Assembly (NCBI GenBank): GCA_963777895.1
Contig: CAVZSF010000005.1
Location: forward strand, 744,001-808,000
From: UBA2241 sp963777895
GTDB lineage: Bacteria; Actinomycetota; Thermoleophilia; UBA2241
DNA length: 64,000 bases
Direction: 5' to 3'
The notes below the pieces were generated by a model. It ran no database searches. It was given only the letters and a program-made list of their open reading frames with translations, and was not told where the DNA came from. A program made the position numbers and the translations under genes. This document shows positions 1 through 8,934 of this stretch, piece after piece (position 1 is the first letter of the stretch; every line of letters starts with the position of its first letter).

Positions 1-34
1 GTGCCGCGCGCTTGCGGTCCTGGCTACCTACCCC

Positions 35-1987
35 TCAATGGTTCTGGTCGAGCTCCTCGGCGTCCAGCACCTGCTTGGCGAGGTTGATCGTCTGCGTGAA
101 GTCGAGCGTGGCCGGCCCGGGAGCGGTCTGATCCGGGGCCGCGGGCTGCTCCGCGTCTTCGCCCTCGGCCAGGACGAACTCGGGCGTCAGCTCCTGGCCG
201 AGCGTCTCGGCCACCGCGGCGGCGAGCAGGTGGTCGTTGCCCGCTTCACGAGCGCGGTTGAGCGCGAAATTGGAGGCGAGGGCGACGGTCAGGCGACCCT
301 CGCCGAGCGCCGTCGGTCGGGCGTCGCGCAGCAGGGCATAGAGCGGCACGCTGCTGGCCTGGACGCGTTGCAGCACGAGTTCCCAGGCGCGACGCACCCG
401 GTCCAGGGTGAGGACGGCGCGCTCGGCCGGCTCTGCACCCGGTTGGCCGGGCGAGACCGGGGCGTCTGCCGGGGCCCTGCCGGGAGCGGACCCGGCGACC
501 GGTTCGCTCACGGGCGCGGGCTGGCTTTGCCCGGCCGCCGGCCCCTCAGGCTCAGGGCGAGGTTCCCCGGACTCCGGAGGCGCCGGCGCATCCCCAGGCT
601 GCTGGACGTCGGTCCTCGCTGCAGGCTCGTCCGGAAGCGGCCGCATCGGCTGAGCGGCGGGCGTCTGCCTGGCCGCGCCGGAGGCCGTCACGCCGGTCTG
701 GCCAGGCGCCGCCGCATCGGCCTTGGCGCCGGCCGTCTCGCAGGCCGTAGCGCGTCGGCCGAGGCCGGCCTCGAGGCGCCGCAGGCGCTCCTCGAGGCCG
801 GCCTGCGACGGCGTCGACCTGGGGGCGCGTGATCTTCACGAGCGCGAGCTCGAGCTGCAGGCGCGCGTCGAGGCCGTCCTTGATGTCGCGCTGTGCTTGT
901 CCGAGCGTCTCGATCATCGCCACGAGCTCGCGCGGCGCCAGCTGGTGCGCCTGCGGCACCAGGCGCCGCACGAGCTGGTCGTCGAGCTCGACCGTCTGGC
1001 CCAGGACGCGCAGCGTCGCTTCGTCCTCGGCCGCGTCCTCGAGGTGCTGCAGCAGGAAGAGCTGACGCAGGTGCCGCAGCAGGTCGCGGATGAACTGCGG
1101 GTAGTCGACGCCCTCATTGGCGAGACGCTGGACGAACTGCAGGACGGCGGCCGTCTGCCGCTCGATGCAGAGGTCGGTGACCTCGAAGAGCAGGTCGCTG
1201 CCCGGTGACACCGAGAGCCTCGAGCACGTCGGCCGGCATGATCGCGCCGTCGGCGTAGGTGATCAGCTTCTCGAGGGTGCCGATGGCGTCGCGGAAGCCG
1301 CCCTGCGAGTGCCGGGCGATCTCGAGCAGGGCCGCCTCCTGGATCTCGATGGGCGGCCCGCCGCGCTCCTCCTCGCTGCGCTGGTTCTCGCTCTCGACGA
1401 TCCGTGCCAGCAGGCGGGCGATGTCGCCGACCTGCGGCCTGCGGAAGTCGAAGCGCTGGCAGCGCGAGAGGATGGTCTCGGGGATCTTGTGGGGCTCGGT
1501 GGTGGCGAGCACGAAGACGACGTTGGGAGGCGGCTCTTCGAGCGTCTTGAGCAGGGCGTTGAAGGCCTCCCGCGTGAGCATGTGGACCTCGTCGATGATG
1601 TAGACCTTGAAGCGGCCGTCGACGGGGGCGAAGGCGACGCGGTCGCGCAGCTCGCGCACGTCGTCGATGCTGCGGTTCGAGGCGGCGTCCATCTCGATCA
1701 CGTCCAGCGAGACCGCGTCGGCGATCGCGCGGCAGTGGTCGCAGACGCCGCAGGGATGCGCCGTCGGGCGCGTGTGCGGGGCGTCCGGCGTGCCCGGTGC
1801 AGTCGAGTGCCTTGGCGAGGATCCTCGCCGTGCTCGTCTTGCCCGTGCCGCGCGGTCCGGCGAAGACGTAGGCGTGCGCGACACTGTCGGTCTCGACCGC
1901 GTTCTTCAGGGTGCGGGCCACGTGGGCCTGGCCGGCCAGCTCGTCGAAGGTCTGGGGCCGGTATGCGCGATAGAGGGAGCGTCGCAT
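35..1987 (-). CDS. dnaX: DNA polymerase III gamma/tau subunit, broken by three frameshifts
   Basis: This is the ATPase subunit of the replicative clamp loader. The ATG at 1987 opens MRRSLYRAYRPQTF. Walker A GPRGTGKT lies at residues 44-51, followed in order by the zinc motif CGVCDHC, Walker B IIDEVH, the SRC arginine-finger motif, the collar domain and a long Pro/Ala/Glu-rich tail like that of tau. No single frame holds the gene: the reading moves near 1795, near 1203 and near 803. Each move resumes the expected conserved sequence at once (for example EALGVTG then SDLLFEVTDL), so I read it as one gene with base-calling errors. The 4.5S RNA gene lies about 190 bp upstream on the same strand, a common bacterial arrangement. 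Family identity is certain; exact junctions are not. Confidence 0.93.
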
Positions 1988-2177
1988 GGGCAGCTAGTCT
2001 ACCGCCCCCTCAGTCAGAGGACCTAGCGGTCGCAGGTCTGGGAGGCAGTCCGACGGCAGAGCCGCGGCAGGGTGACGGAACGTCGCGCGGGAGCGCGCGG
2101 CGGCGAAGGTGAAAGAAATGGTCGCGCACCCGTCGTCGAGACTCGTCCCCCGGGCGTCCTTGCCGGCTGCAAGCTCC

Positions 2178-2274
2178 GGCCAGGCGACCCCACGGCACAT
2201 GAAATAGCCTGCTTAGCGCTGCTTCCTCCCGGACCTGACGCGGTTCGCAGGGTTTCATTGCGTGGGACCCGGCC
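2178..2274 (-). ncRNA. ffs: Signal recognition particle 4.5S RNA (small bacterial type)
   Basis: Read on the minus strand, the segment contains the universal SRP domain IV signature GTCAGGTCCGGGAGGAAGCA with its apical loop. The flanks pair into the long hairpin expected of a 97-nt bacterial SRP RNA: the 5' arm GGCC...GTCCCAC and AATGAAA pairs with the 3' arm TTTCAT...GTGGGG and GGCC. It lies just upstream of dnaX, as in many bacteria. Ends were set by the outermost GGCC pairing and may be off by a few bases. The RNA binds Ffh and targets nascent membrane proteins. Confidence 0.93.
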
Positions 2275-2612
2275 ATCGACGCCGCACACCGGCCGACAGC
2301 CCCGAAGGACGGACCCTCGGACGGGGATTCAGCCCCGCTGTAGCGGATTGCGGGTACAGGGCACCGCTGGCTCCCCGCCTAGCGCGACCAAGGAGCGAGT
2401 GTACGCTGCGGGTGGGGGGCACGCAATCGGCGCGCCGTGAGGCTTGCGCGACGGCTGTGGCCCGGTCGCGGCGCCGCGGCATCGCGGGGTTCGTCTGTGA
2501 CGGACACCACCGCATCGCCTCGCTGCGGCCGTGGTACCGTGGGCGCACGCGCCGGCCGCAGACTGCCCCGCGGGGCGGGCCGGCGACGGCACCGGTCCGG
2601 ACGGCAGGCACG
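2275..2612. other. Intergenic region with no gene seen
   Basis: About 340 bp separate the 5' end of the SRP RNA from the peptidase start at 2613. The plus-strand frame of the peptidase is open from 2262, but the encoded residues are Arg/Pro/Ala-rich without any motif, and the signal peptide begins only at 2613. The region should contain the divergent promoters of both genes, but no convincing -35/-10 pair is visible. Confidence 0.5.
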
Positions 2613-4955
2613 ATGAAGCGGGGACACGCAGCGCTGCTGACCGCCGCGATCGTCGCGGCGCTGGCGGCGCTCGGTATCTGGGAGGTGCGCCCGCCGGCGC
2701 CCGCCGGCGCGGACGCGCCGGCGGGCGCCTTCTCGGCTGCTCGCGCCCTCGACCACCTGCGCGTGATCGCGGCCGTGCCGCACCCCCTCGGGTCGCCTGC
2801 GCAGGCGCGCGTGCGGCGCTATCTGCTCGGCGCGTTCCGGCAAGCCGGCGTCGAAGCCTGGACACAGCGCGCCGTCGTCACCTCCCAGCACGACGACCAC
2901 GAGGCCGGGGTGGTGCACAACGTGCTGGCGCGCCTGCCGGGGCGCGAACGTGGGAAGGCCGTGCTGCTCGTCGCGCACTACGACAGCGTCCCGGTGGCCC
3001 CGGGGGCGGCCGACGACGGATCGAGCGTCGCGACGCTGCTCGAGGTGGCTCGCGCGTTGCGTGCAGGCCCGCCGCTCACCGGCGATGTCCTCATCCTGCT
3101 GACGGACGGTGAGGAGGAGCACCTTCTGGGCGTGCGCGCCTTCCTGCGGACCACCTGGGCCGAACAGGTCGGCCTCGTGCTCAACTTCGACAATCCCGGC
3201 TCGGGTGGGCCGTCCGTTCTGTACGAGACCAGCGCGGGCGGAGGCCGCCTGGTGGAGGCGTTCCGCGAGACGGCGCCGCGGCCGTTCGCGAGCTCCCTGA
3301 CCGACGAGCTGGCGCGGCGCCGCTGGATCGAGAGCGACTTCTCGCCGTTGCAGGCCGCGGGCCTGCCGGGCATGAGCTTCGGGTTCACGCGGGGCTTCGA
3401 GCGCAACCACAGCGTGCTCGACAGCGTGGAGCGGATCGACCCGGGCAGCCTGCAGCACCAGGGCGACTACGCGCTCGCCTTGGCGCGGCGTTTCGGGGAC
3501 GGCGGTCTGCACGGTCTGCACGACGGCGACGTCGTGGCCTTCGACCTGCTCGGCGGCGTGCTCGTGCTCTACCCGCGCTCCTGGGCGGGGCCGCTCTCCG
3601 TCGTGCTGGCCGTGGCCTACGGCGCCCTCCTCGTCGTGGGCCTGCGGCGCCGGCGGCTGACCCTGTCGGGTCTGCTGGCCGGCGCCGTCAACGGACTCCT
3701 TGCGCTCGCCTTCACCGCGGCGCTCGTCGCCGTCACGTGGGCCATCGTGAAGTCGGCCTACGGCACCGCCGGCGCGTCCTCTCTGCAGGTGTACAACGAC
3801 GACCCGCACAGCGCCGGCCTCGTCGCGCTCGTCCTCGCCATCGGCATGGCCGTCTATCTCTGGGGCCTCGATCACGCCCGCGTGCTCGACACGGCGGCGG
3901 CCGCCCTGCTCTGGGTGCTGGCCGCCGCCCTCTACTTCTCGTGGGCGTTCCCCGGTATGAGCTACCTGCTGAGCTGGCCGCTGGCCGCGGCCATGGCCGC
4001 CCTCGCGGTCGTCTTCGCGCTGGAGCCGCTCGACCGCCCCGATGGTCGGCTGGCGCCGCTCCCGCTGGCCGTGCTCTGGATGGGCGCCGCACCCGCGCTG
4101 CTGCTCGCCGGCTCGTCCCTGTACCTGCTCTTCGTCGCCAGCGGCATCAAGCTCGTCGTCGTGGTGATCAGCGTGTGGCTGCTTCTGGCGCTCCTCGTCC
4201 CTCTCGTCGACGCGATCGCCTACCCCAGGCGGTGGCCGGTACCGGCCGCGCTGGCCGCCGCCGGCGTGCTGCTCTTCGTCGGGCTGAGCCCGGCCACGGG
4301 ATATGGAAGCGGCTGGCCGCGTACCGACAGTCTCTTCTACCGGCTCGATGCGAGCACCGGCGACGCGTGGTGGGCGACGCTGGACGAAGCCCCGGACGCG
4401 TGGACCGGACGCGTCCTCGGCTCCGGCGACCGCTGGCTCGAAGGTCACGAGCACTTCCCGCAGTGGCACTTCCGCGACTACCACCGCGCGAGTGCGCCGG
4501 TGTTCGAGCTGCCGGCGCCACGCCTGACCCTTGTCGGGGACGAGGTGCGCGGGGGCCGGCGCCATCTGCGGCTGCGGCTGGCCTCGCCGCGCGCCGCGCC
4601 GCACCTCAGTCTGCTCCTCGATGACGCCGCCGGGGAGGTGGTGGCCGCGGTCGAGGGGACGGCCGTGGCAGGCGGCGACAGCACCTTCCCGGACTACAGC
4701 GCGCGGCACTGGCACGTCGACGTGCTCGGGGTGCCCGGACGCGGGGTGACCGTGTTCCTGCGCGTGCGCAGCGGGTTGCGCCTGCGCTTCACCGTCGTGG
4801 ACCTGAGCCCGGGCCTGCCGGCCGCGGCCGCGGCGTCCATCGGGCCGCGGCCGGCAGGCTTCGCGCAGGGCGACCAAGGCGACGCCACCGTCGTCAGCCG
4901 CTCCTACGTCCTCGGAGCCCGTCCCGGGAGCGCGCTGCGGCCGGTCGTGCCCTAG
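2613..4955 (+). CDS. M28-family zinc aminopeptidase with polytopic membrane domain
   Basis: The predicted protein has 780 residues. A signal anchor at residues 5-22 is followed by an M28 catalytic domain. Its metal-binding motifs are HYDSVPVAPGAADDGSS (first zinc His and bridging Asp), TDGEEEHLLG (catalytic and ligand Glu), NFDNPGSGG and SDFSPLQAAGLPG. The C-terminal half has about eight hydrophobic helices and ends in a soluble beta-rich domain. This layout resembles Fxna/ERMP1-type membrane peptidases, so the peptidase domain is probably extracytoplasmic. The open frame extends further upstream, but the ATG at 2613 directly precedes the signal sequence and was preferred; only a weak GGCAGG precedes it. 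Substrate is unknown. Confidence 0.85.
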   Translation: MKRGHAALLTAAIVAALAALGIWEVRPPAPAGADAPAGAFSAARALDHLRVIAAVPHPLGSPAQARVRRYLLGAFRQAGVEAWTQRAVVTSQHDDHEAGVVHNVLARLPGRERGKAVLLVAHYDSVPVAPGAADDGSSVATLLEVARALRAGPPLTGDVLILLTDGEEEHLLGVRAFLRTTWAEQVGLVLNFDNPGSGGPSVLYETSAGGGRLVEAFRETAPRPFASSLTDELARRRWIESDFSPLQAAGLPGMSFGFTRGFERNHSVLDSVERIDPGSLQHQGDYALALARRFGDGGLHGLHDGDVVAFDLLGGVLVLYPRSWAGPLSVVLAVAYGALLVVGLRRRRLTLSGLLAGAVNGLLALAFTAALVAVTWAIVKSAYGTAGASSLQVYNDDPHSAGLVALVLAIGMAVYLWGLDHARVLDTAAAALLWVLAAALYFSWAFPGMSYLLSWPLAAAMAALAVVFALEPLDRPDGRLAPLPLAVLWMGAAPALLLAGSSLYLLFVASGIKLVVVVISVWLLLALLVPLVDAIAYPRRWPVPAALAAAGVLLFVGLSPATGYGSGWPRTDSLFYRLDASTGDAWWATLDEAPDAWTGRVLGSGDRWLEGHEHFPQWHFRDYHRASAPVFELPAPRLTLVGDEVRGGRRHLRLRLASPRAAPHLSLLLDDAAGEVVAAVEGTAVAGGDSTFPDYSARHWHVDVLGVPGRGVTVFLRVRSGLRLRFTVVDLSPGLPAAAAASIGPRPAGFAQGDQGDATVVSRSYVLGARPGSALRPVVP

Positions 4956-4971
4956 CCCTGGCCGCTGCCGT

Positions 4972-5829
4972 CTAGTGCGCCGCGGGTCCTCCAGCGGGCC
5001 GTTCCTCCCGGCACGCGGCCAGGGCGTCGGCGCGCTCCACCGCGGCCGCCACTGCCCCGGGCTTCGTGACCTGCGGGAGATGGCCCGTCTCGGGCAGCAG
5101 CACCAGCTCTCCGTGCGGCACGAGTTCGACCAGCCGGCGCGACTGCCACGGCGAGACCACGGCGTCCCGGAGGCCGGCCACGGCCACCAGGGGTGGCTCC
5201 AGCCGGCCGTAGTCCCGCTGGATCGCGAGCAGGCCGTCGTCCACCGCTCTGCGGTCGGCCGCGTCGTTCAGCAGGTGGGCCGGCGTCAGCGCGTTCGCAA
5301 GCGCGAGGCGCGCGTACTCCTCGTCGATGCGTTCCGGCAGGAACGCGCGCCGCAGCACGGCCGGACCCAGGGTCCTGCCGAGCGCGGGCACGACCGTGGC
5401 GGCGAGCAGCGGCCCGGCGGGCGTGCCGAGCAGGCGGGCGAGCGGCGGGCGGTACCCGCCGGCCGTCAGGACATAGCCGCCCACCGTCACGACCGCCCTC
5501 ACCGCGTCGGCGTCGTCGAGCGCCCACGCCAGCGCCACGGGGGCGCCCAGCGAGTGCCCGACGAGGATCGGCCGTGAGAAGCCCATGCTCTGGACGGCGG
5601 CCCGCAGGATGCGGGCCTGCGCGCGCGGCGACGCGGCCCCGGGCGGCCTTCCGCTGCGTCCCGCGCCCGGGCGGTCCATCGCGACGACCGTGTAGCGGTC
5701 CGCGAGCAGGGGCGCAACGCGCAGCGAGAAGTCCAGGGCCGAACCGTGGGCGCCGTGGATCGTGACGACGGCAGCGCCCTCCCCTTGCACGAGGGCGTGC
5801 ATCGTCGCTCCTTCGACGCGTGCGAACAC
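4972..5829 (-). CDS. Alpha/beta-hydrolase fold protein
   Basis: The product has about 285 residues and the full set of alpha/beta-hydrolase motifs: oxyanion loop HGAHGS, nucleophile elbow GHSLGAP, acid in GLRDAVVSP and catalytic His in ETGHLPQ. It could be an esterase, lipase-like or C-C hydrolase; the substrate cannot be told. The GTG at 5829 gives the family's usual N-terminal strand before HALVQGEG; an ATG at 5802 is the alternative. It lies 79 bp downstream of the Pat-like gene on the same strand and may be cotranscribed with it. Confidence 0.8.
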   Translation of the reverse strand: MFARVEGATMHALVQGEGAAVVTIHGAHGSALDFSLRVAPLLADRYTVVAMDRPGAGRSGRPPGAASPRAQARILRAAVQSMGFSRPILVGHSLGAPVALAWALDDADAVRAVVTVGGYVLTAGGYRPPLARLLGTPAGPLLAATVVPALGRTLGPAVLRRAFLPERIDEEYARLALANALTPAHLLNDAADRRAVDDGLLAIQRDYGRLEPPLVAVAGLRDAVVSPWQSRRLVELVPHGELVLLPETGHLPQVTKPGAVAAAVERADALAACREERPAGGPAAH

Positions 5830-5908
5830 GCTGCGCTGCGCCCTCAGGGTGCGTCCCTCGTGGCTCTCGTCGGCGTGGTCCCGGCGGCAGGGGGCGAGAG
5901 GATCGTGG

Positions 5909-8593
5909 CTAGAGCCGCAACACCATCTTGCGCACGTCGGGCTCGCCGCTCGGCAGGATCTCGAAGCCGAGCGACTCGGCGAAGCGCTGCATCTGCGCGT
6001 TGGTGGCGAGCACGTCGCCGTGGATCTCGCGCACGTGGTGGTCGCGCGACGCCTGGATGAGCGCGTCCATGAGGCGCGTCCCCAGGCCCTTGCGCTGCGC
6101 TTCGTCGCGCACGAGGATGGCGAACTCGCCCTCCTCGGCGTTGGCCGTCTCGATGCCGAGACGGGCGACGCCGAGCATCTGGCGCTTGCGCTTGCCCTTG
6201 GCCTCGCGCATCGCGACGATGGCGATCTCGCGGTCGTAGTCGATGTGGCAGTAGCGCACGCCCATCGCCTTCGTGACCTCTTTGATGGGGCCAAAGAAGC
6301 GGAACTCGGCGGTCGCTGGTGAGAGCGATTCGATCATCTCCGACCAGTAGGGCTCATCCTCTGGCTTGATGGCGCGCAGCTCGATCTTCTCGCCGTCGAT
6401 GGTCTCGTCCCAGGTGTATTTGCTCGGGTACATCGAGATCATGAGGTGCGATCCCGGGAGCGTGATCTTGCGCACGTCCTTCGGTTCGATGACGAGGCGG
6501 GCGTCGAGGACGCAGTTGCCGTCACTGCGCACCTGCACGGGGTTGGCGTCCATCTCGACGATCTCGGGGAAGTCGACGAGCAGGTAGCTGAACTTCACGA
6601 GCGCCTGCTGCAGCCCGATCATGTCGACGGCCGGCCGTCCGCGGAAGCCGCGCAGCAGGCGCGACACCTTGGTGCTGTCGATCATGGACTCGGCAAGCGC
6701 CTGGTTGAGGGGCGGGAAGTCGACGGCGACGTCCCGGTAGAGCTCGACGCCCGTCCCGCCCATGCCGAACATGATGGCCGGGCCGAACGTGGGGTCCTTC
6801 TTCGAGCCGATGATCACCTCGTAGCCGCCGCGCGACATCTCCTGGACCGTCACGCCGATGATCTCCGCGTCGGGCTTGGCTTCTTTGACCCGCTCGACGA
6901 TCTTCGTGAACTGCTTCGCCGCCTCGGGAGCGGAGCGCACGTTGAGGGCGATGCCGCCGACGTCCGTCTTGTGGGTGATGTCGTAGCTCAGGATCTTGAT
7001 GGCGACCGGGAAGCCGATCTCTTCGGCCGCCTTGGAGCACTCGTCGGCGCTCGTCGCCACTCTGGTCTTGACCGTGCAGATGTCGTAGGCCTCGAGCACC
7101 TGCTTGGCCTCGTACTCCGTGAGGATCGACCGGCCCGAGTGGGCGACGTCGAGGAAGATCTTCTTGACGCGATCGCGGTCGGGCTTGAAGTCGGGCACGA
7201 TGTCGGCCGGCGTCTCGTAGAGGTTGGCGAGGTTCTTCGTGTACTCGTACATGTAGAGGTAGGCGCGGACGGCGTCCTCCGGGGTGTCGAAGGCCGGCAC
7301 GTGCTCGCGATGGAGGATGGCGTTGCCCTCGGCGACCTTGATCTCGCCCATGAAGGCGGTCAGCAGCGGCTTGATGGGGTGCCCGCGGGCGACATCGACG
7401 AGCGCCTGGGCGGTCGCCGTGGGGTCGCTCATCGCCTGGGGCGTGAGGATCGCGAGCACACCGTCGCAGCCGGGGTCGTCCATGAGAGCGGCCGCCGCGG
7501 TCGCGTAGCGCGCGGCGTCCGCGTCTCCGGCCACGTCGACCGGATTGCCGCGCGCGGCGAAGCCCGGGAGGCAGCCCTTCAGTTTCTCGTCCGTGGCCGG
7601 GCTCAGCTCGGCGAGCTCGCCGCCCAGCGAGAGCAGACGGTCCGACGCCATGACGCCCGGTCCGCCGGCGTTCGTGACAATGCCCAGGCGCGGTCCGCGC
7701 GGGCTGGTCACGCGCGAGAGGACCTCGGCCGAGTCGAACATGTCCTCGATCTCGTCCACCCGCACGATGCCGGCGCGGCGGAACACCGCGCTGTAGAGCG
7801 TGTCGTCGCCGGCGATGGCGCCGGTGTGAGAGGCGGCCGCCAGAGCGCTGCGCGCGTGGCGGCCGCTCTTCACCACGATGATCGGCTTCGTCTTGGCGAA
7901 GTGGCGGGCCGCGCTCATGAAGTGACGGGCCTCGGTGATGGACTCGATGTAGAGGATGATCGAGTTGGTGTACGGGTCGGCGCCGAAGTAGTCGATGAGG
8001 TCGCCGAAGTCGACGTCGGCCATCGAGCCGACGCTGACGAACGCGCTGAAGCCCACCTGGTTGGCGGCGGCCCAGTCGAGGATCGCCGTGCCGAGGGCGC
8101 CGGACTGGCTGAAGAACGCGATGCGTCCGGCCGGCGGCGTCACGTGGGCGAACGTCACGTTCAGGTGGCTGGCGGGCCGGATGTAGCCGAGGCAGTTCGG
8201 CCCGATGAGGCGCAGGCCGTAGGAGTCGGCGATGGAGCGCACCTGCTCCTCGAGCTTGCGCCCCTCGGTGCCGATCTCGCGGAAGCCGGAGCTGACGATC
8301 ACGGCGCCCGCGACCCCGGCCTCACCGCACTCGCGGATCGTCTCGGGCACGGCCTTGGCCGGCACGGCCACGACGGCGAGGTCGATCTTGCGCGGCACCT
8401 GGCTGATCGCGGCGTACGCCTGGATCCCCTGGACCGACGGCGAGGTCATGTTCACCGGATAGACGACGCCCTCGTACTCGGCGCCGATCAGGTTGCGCAG
8501 CAGGATGTAGCCGACCGAGCCCTTCTTGTTCGAGGCGCCGATCACGGCGATCGTCTTCGGGTCGAACAGCTTGTCGAGGTTCCGCGTGCTCAT
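5909..8593 (-). CDS. Fused ADP-forming acyl-CoA synthetase and GNAT acetyltransferase (Pat/PatZ type)
   Basis: The protein has 894 residues. From the N-terminus come a CoA-binding Rossmann domain (DPKTIAVIGAS at 11-21), a succinyl-CoA-ligase-like domain, an ATP-grasp domain (about 480-700) and a C-terminal GNAT domain (about 735-894) with acetyl-CoA loop QRKGLG. The order and length match enterobacterial Pat (YfiQ/PatZ), the protein lysine acetyltransferase that switches off acetyl-CoA synthetase. Here acs is the next gene upstream on the same strand, supporting that role. Unlike what I recall of enterobacterial Pat, the phosphohistidine motif of ADP-forming acyl-CoA synthetases is present (SHTGAIAG, His256), so the synthetase half may be active. 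The ATG start is clear: the following residues align directly with the family. Confidence 0.9.
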   Translation of the reverse strand: MSTRNLDKLFDPKTIAVIGASNKKGSVGYILLRNLIGAEYEGVVYPVNMTSPSVQGIQAYAAISQVPRKIDLAVVAVPAKAVPETIRECGEAGVAGAVIVSSGFREIGTEGRKLEEQVRSIADSYGLRLIGPNCLGYIRPASHLNVTFAHVTPPAGRIAFFSQSGALGTAILDWAAANQVGFSAFVSVGSMADVDFGDLIDYFGADPYTNSIILYIESITEARHFMSAARHFAKTKPIIVVKSGRHARSALAAASHTGAIAGDDTLYSAVFRRAGIVRVDEIEDMFDSAEVLSRVTSPRGPRLGIVTNAGGPGVMASDRLLSLGGELAELSPATDEKLKGCLPGFAARGNPVDVAGDADAARYATAAAALMDDPGCDGVLAILTPQAMSDPTATAQALVDVARGHPIKPLLTAFMGEIKVAEGNAILHREHVPAFDTPEDAVRAYLYMYEYTKNLANLYETPADIVPDFKPDRDRVKKIFLDVAHSGRSILTEYEAKQVLEAYDICTVKTRVATSADECSKAAEEIGFPVAIKILSYDITHKTDVGGIALNVRSAPEAAKQFTKIVERVKEAKPDAEIIGVTVQEMSRGGYEVIIGSKKDPTFGPAIMFGMGGTGVELYRDVAVDFPPLNQALAESMIDSTKVSRLLRGFRGRPAVDMIGLQQALVKFSYLLVDFPEIVEMDANPVQVRSDGNCVLDARLVIEPKDVRKITLPGSHLMISMYPSKYTWDETIDGEKIELRAIKPEDEPYWSEMIESLSPATAEFRFFGPIKEVTKAMGVRYCHIDYDREIAIVAMREAKGKRKRQMLGVARLGIETANAEEGEFAILVRDEAQRKGLGTRLMDALIQASRDHHVREIHGDVLATNAQMQRFAESLGFEILPSGEPDVRKMVLRL

Positions 8594-8868
8594 GGCCAGC
8601 GCCCCGCCTCTCTTCGATTGTCAGCGTCCAGCAGGATCGAGCGTGCGACACCCGCCGCCGTGGGCGAGGGTGAAAGCCGCCGCCCCGCCTGCGGCGGGCG
8701 CGGCCGGGCTGCACGCCATCGGCTAGCTTACGCTCCCCTCACGGCGGCTTCACCCCCACGCCGTCTCCATACTGTCGAACCAGGCGGGGCTCAGCGGTAC
8801 CGATGTGAGGGGCGGTGGGGGATGCCGCGGCCGCAGACGTTGCCTCCCGCGCCCTGAGGCGAGACGTG

Positions 8869-8904
8869 AAAAGGGCCGGCCGCCTGACGGCGGCCGGCCC
8901 TTTT
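8869..8904 (-). terminator. Rho-independent terminator of acs
   Basis: A perfect 16-bp stem (AAAAGGGCCGGCCGCC against its complement) closes on a TGAC loop. It lies 30 bp past the acs stop and has a run of T on the transcript side. The flanking A/T blocks are symmetric, so it could work in both directions. It separates acs from the Pat-like gene. Confidence 0.9.
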
Positions 8905-8934
8905 CGACAAGGTGCCTTGGCTAGGTGCGCGGCC

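Noticed and set aside
914..1987. Programmed ribosomal frameshift in dnaX as in E. coli
   Set aside because: The breaks are three, lie in domains needed for function, and have no slippery heptamer plus hairpin that I can see; similar breaks occur in many other genes here.
2379..4877. Long open frame of about 830 codons on the minus strand opposite the M28 peptidase
   Set aside because: Arg/Gln/His-rich translation without domains; it is the GC-rich shadow of the real gene, whose catalytic motifs are clear.
6446..8857. 800-codon open frame on the plus strand opposite the Pat-like gene
   Set aside because: Composition is typical of a complementary-frame shadow (Val/Arg/Asp/Gly), with no motif, and the opposite strand has a complete enzyme.
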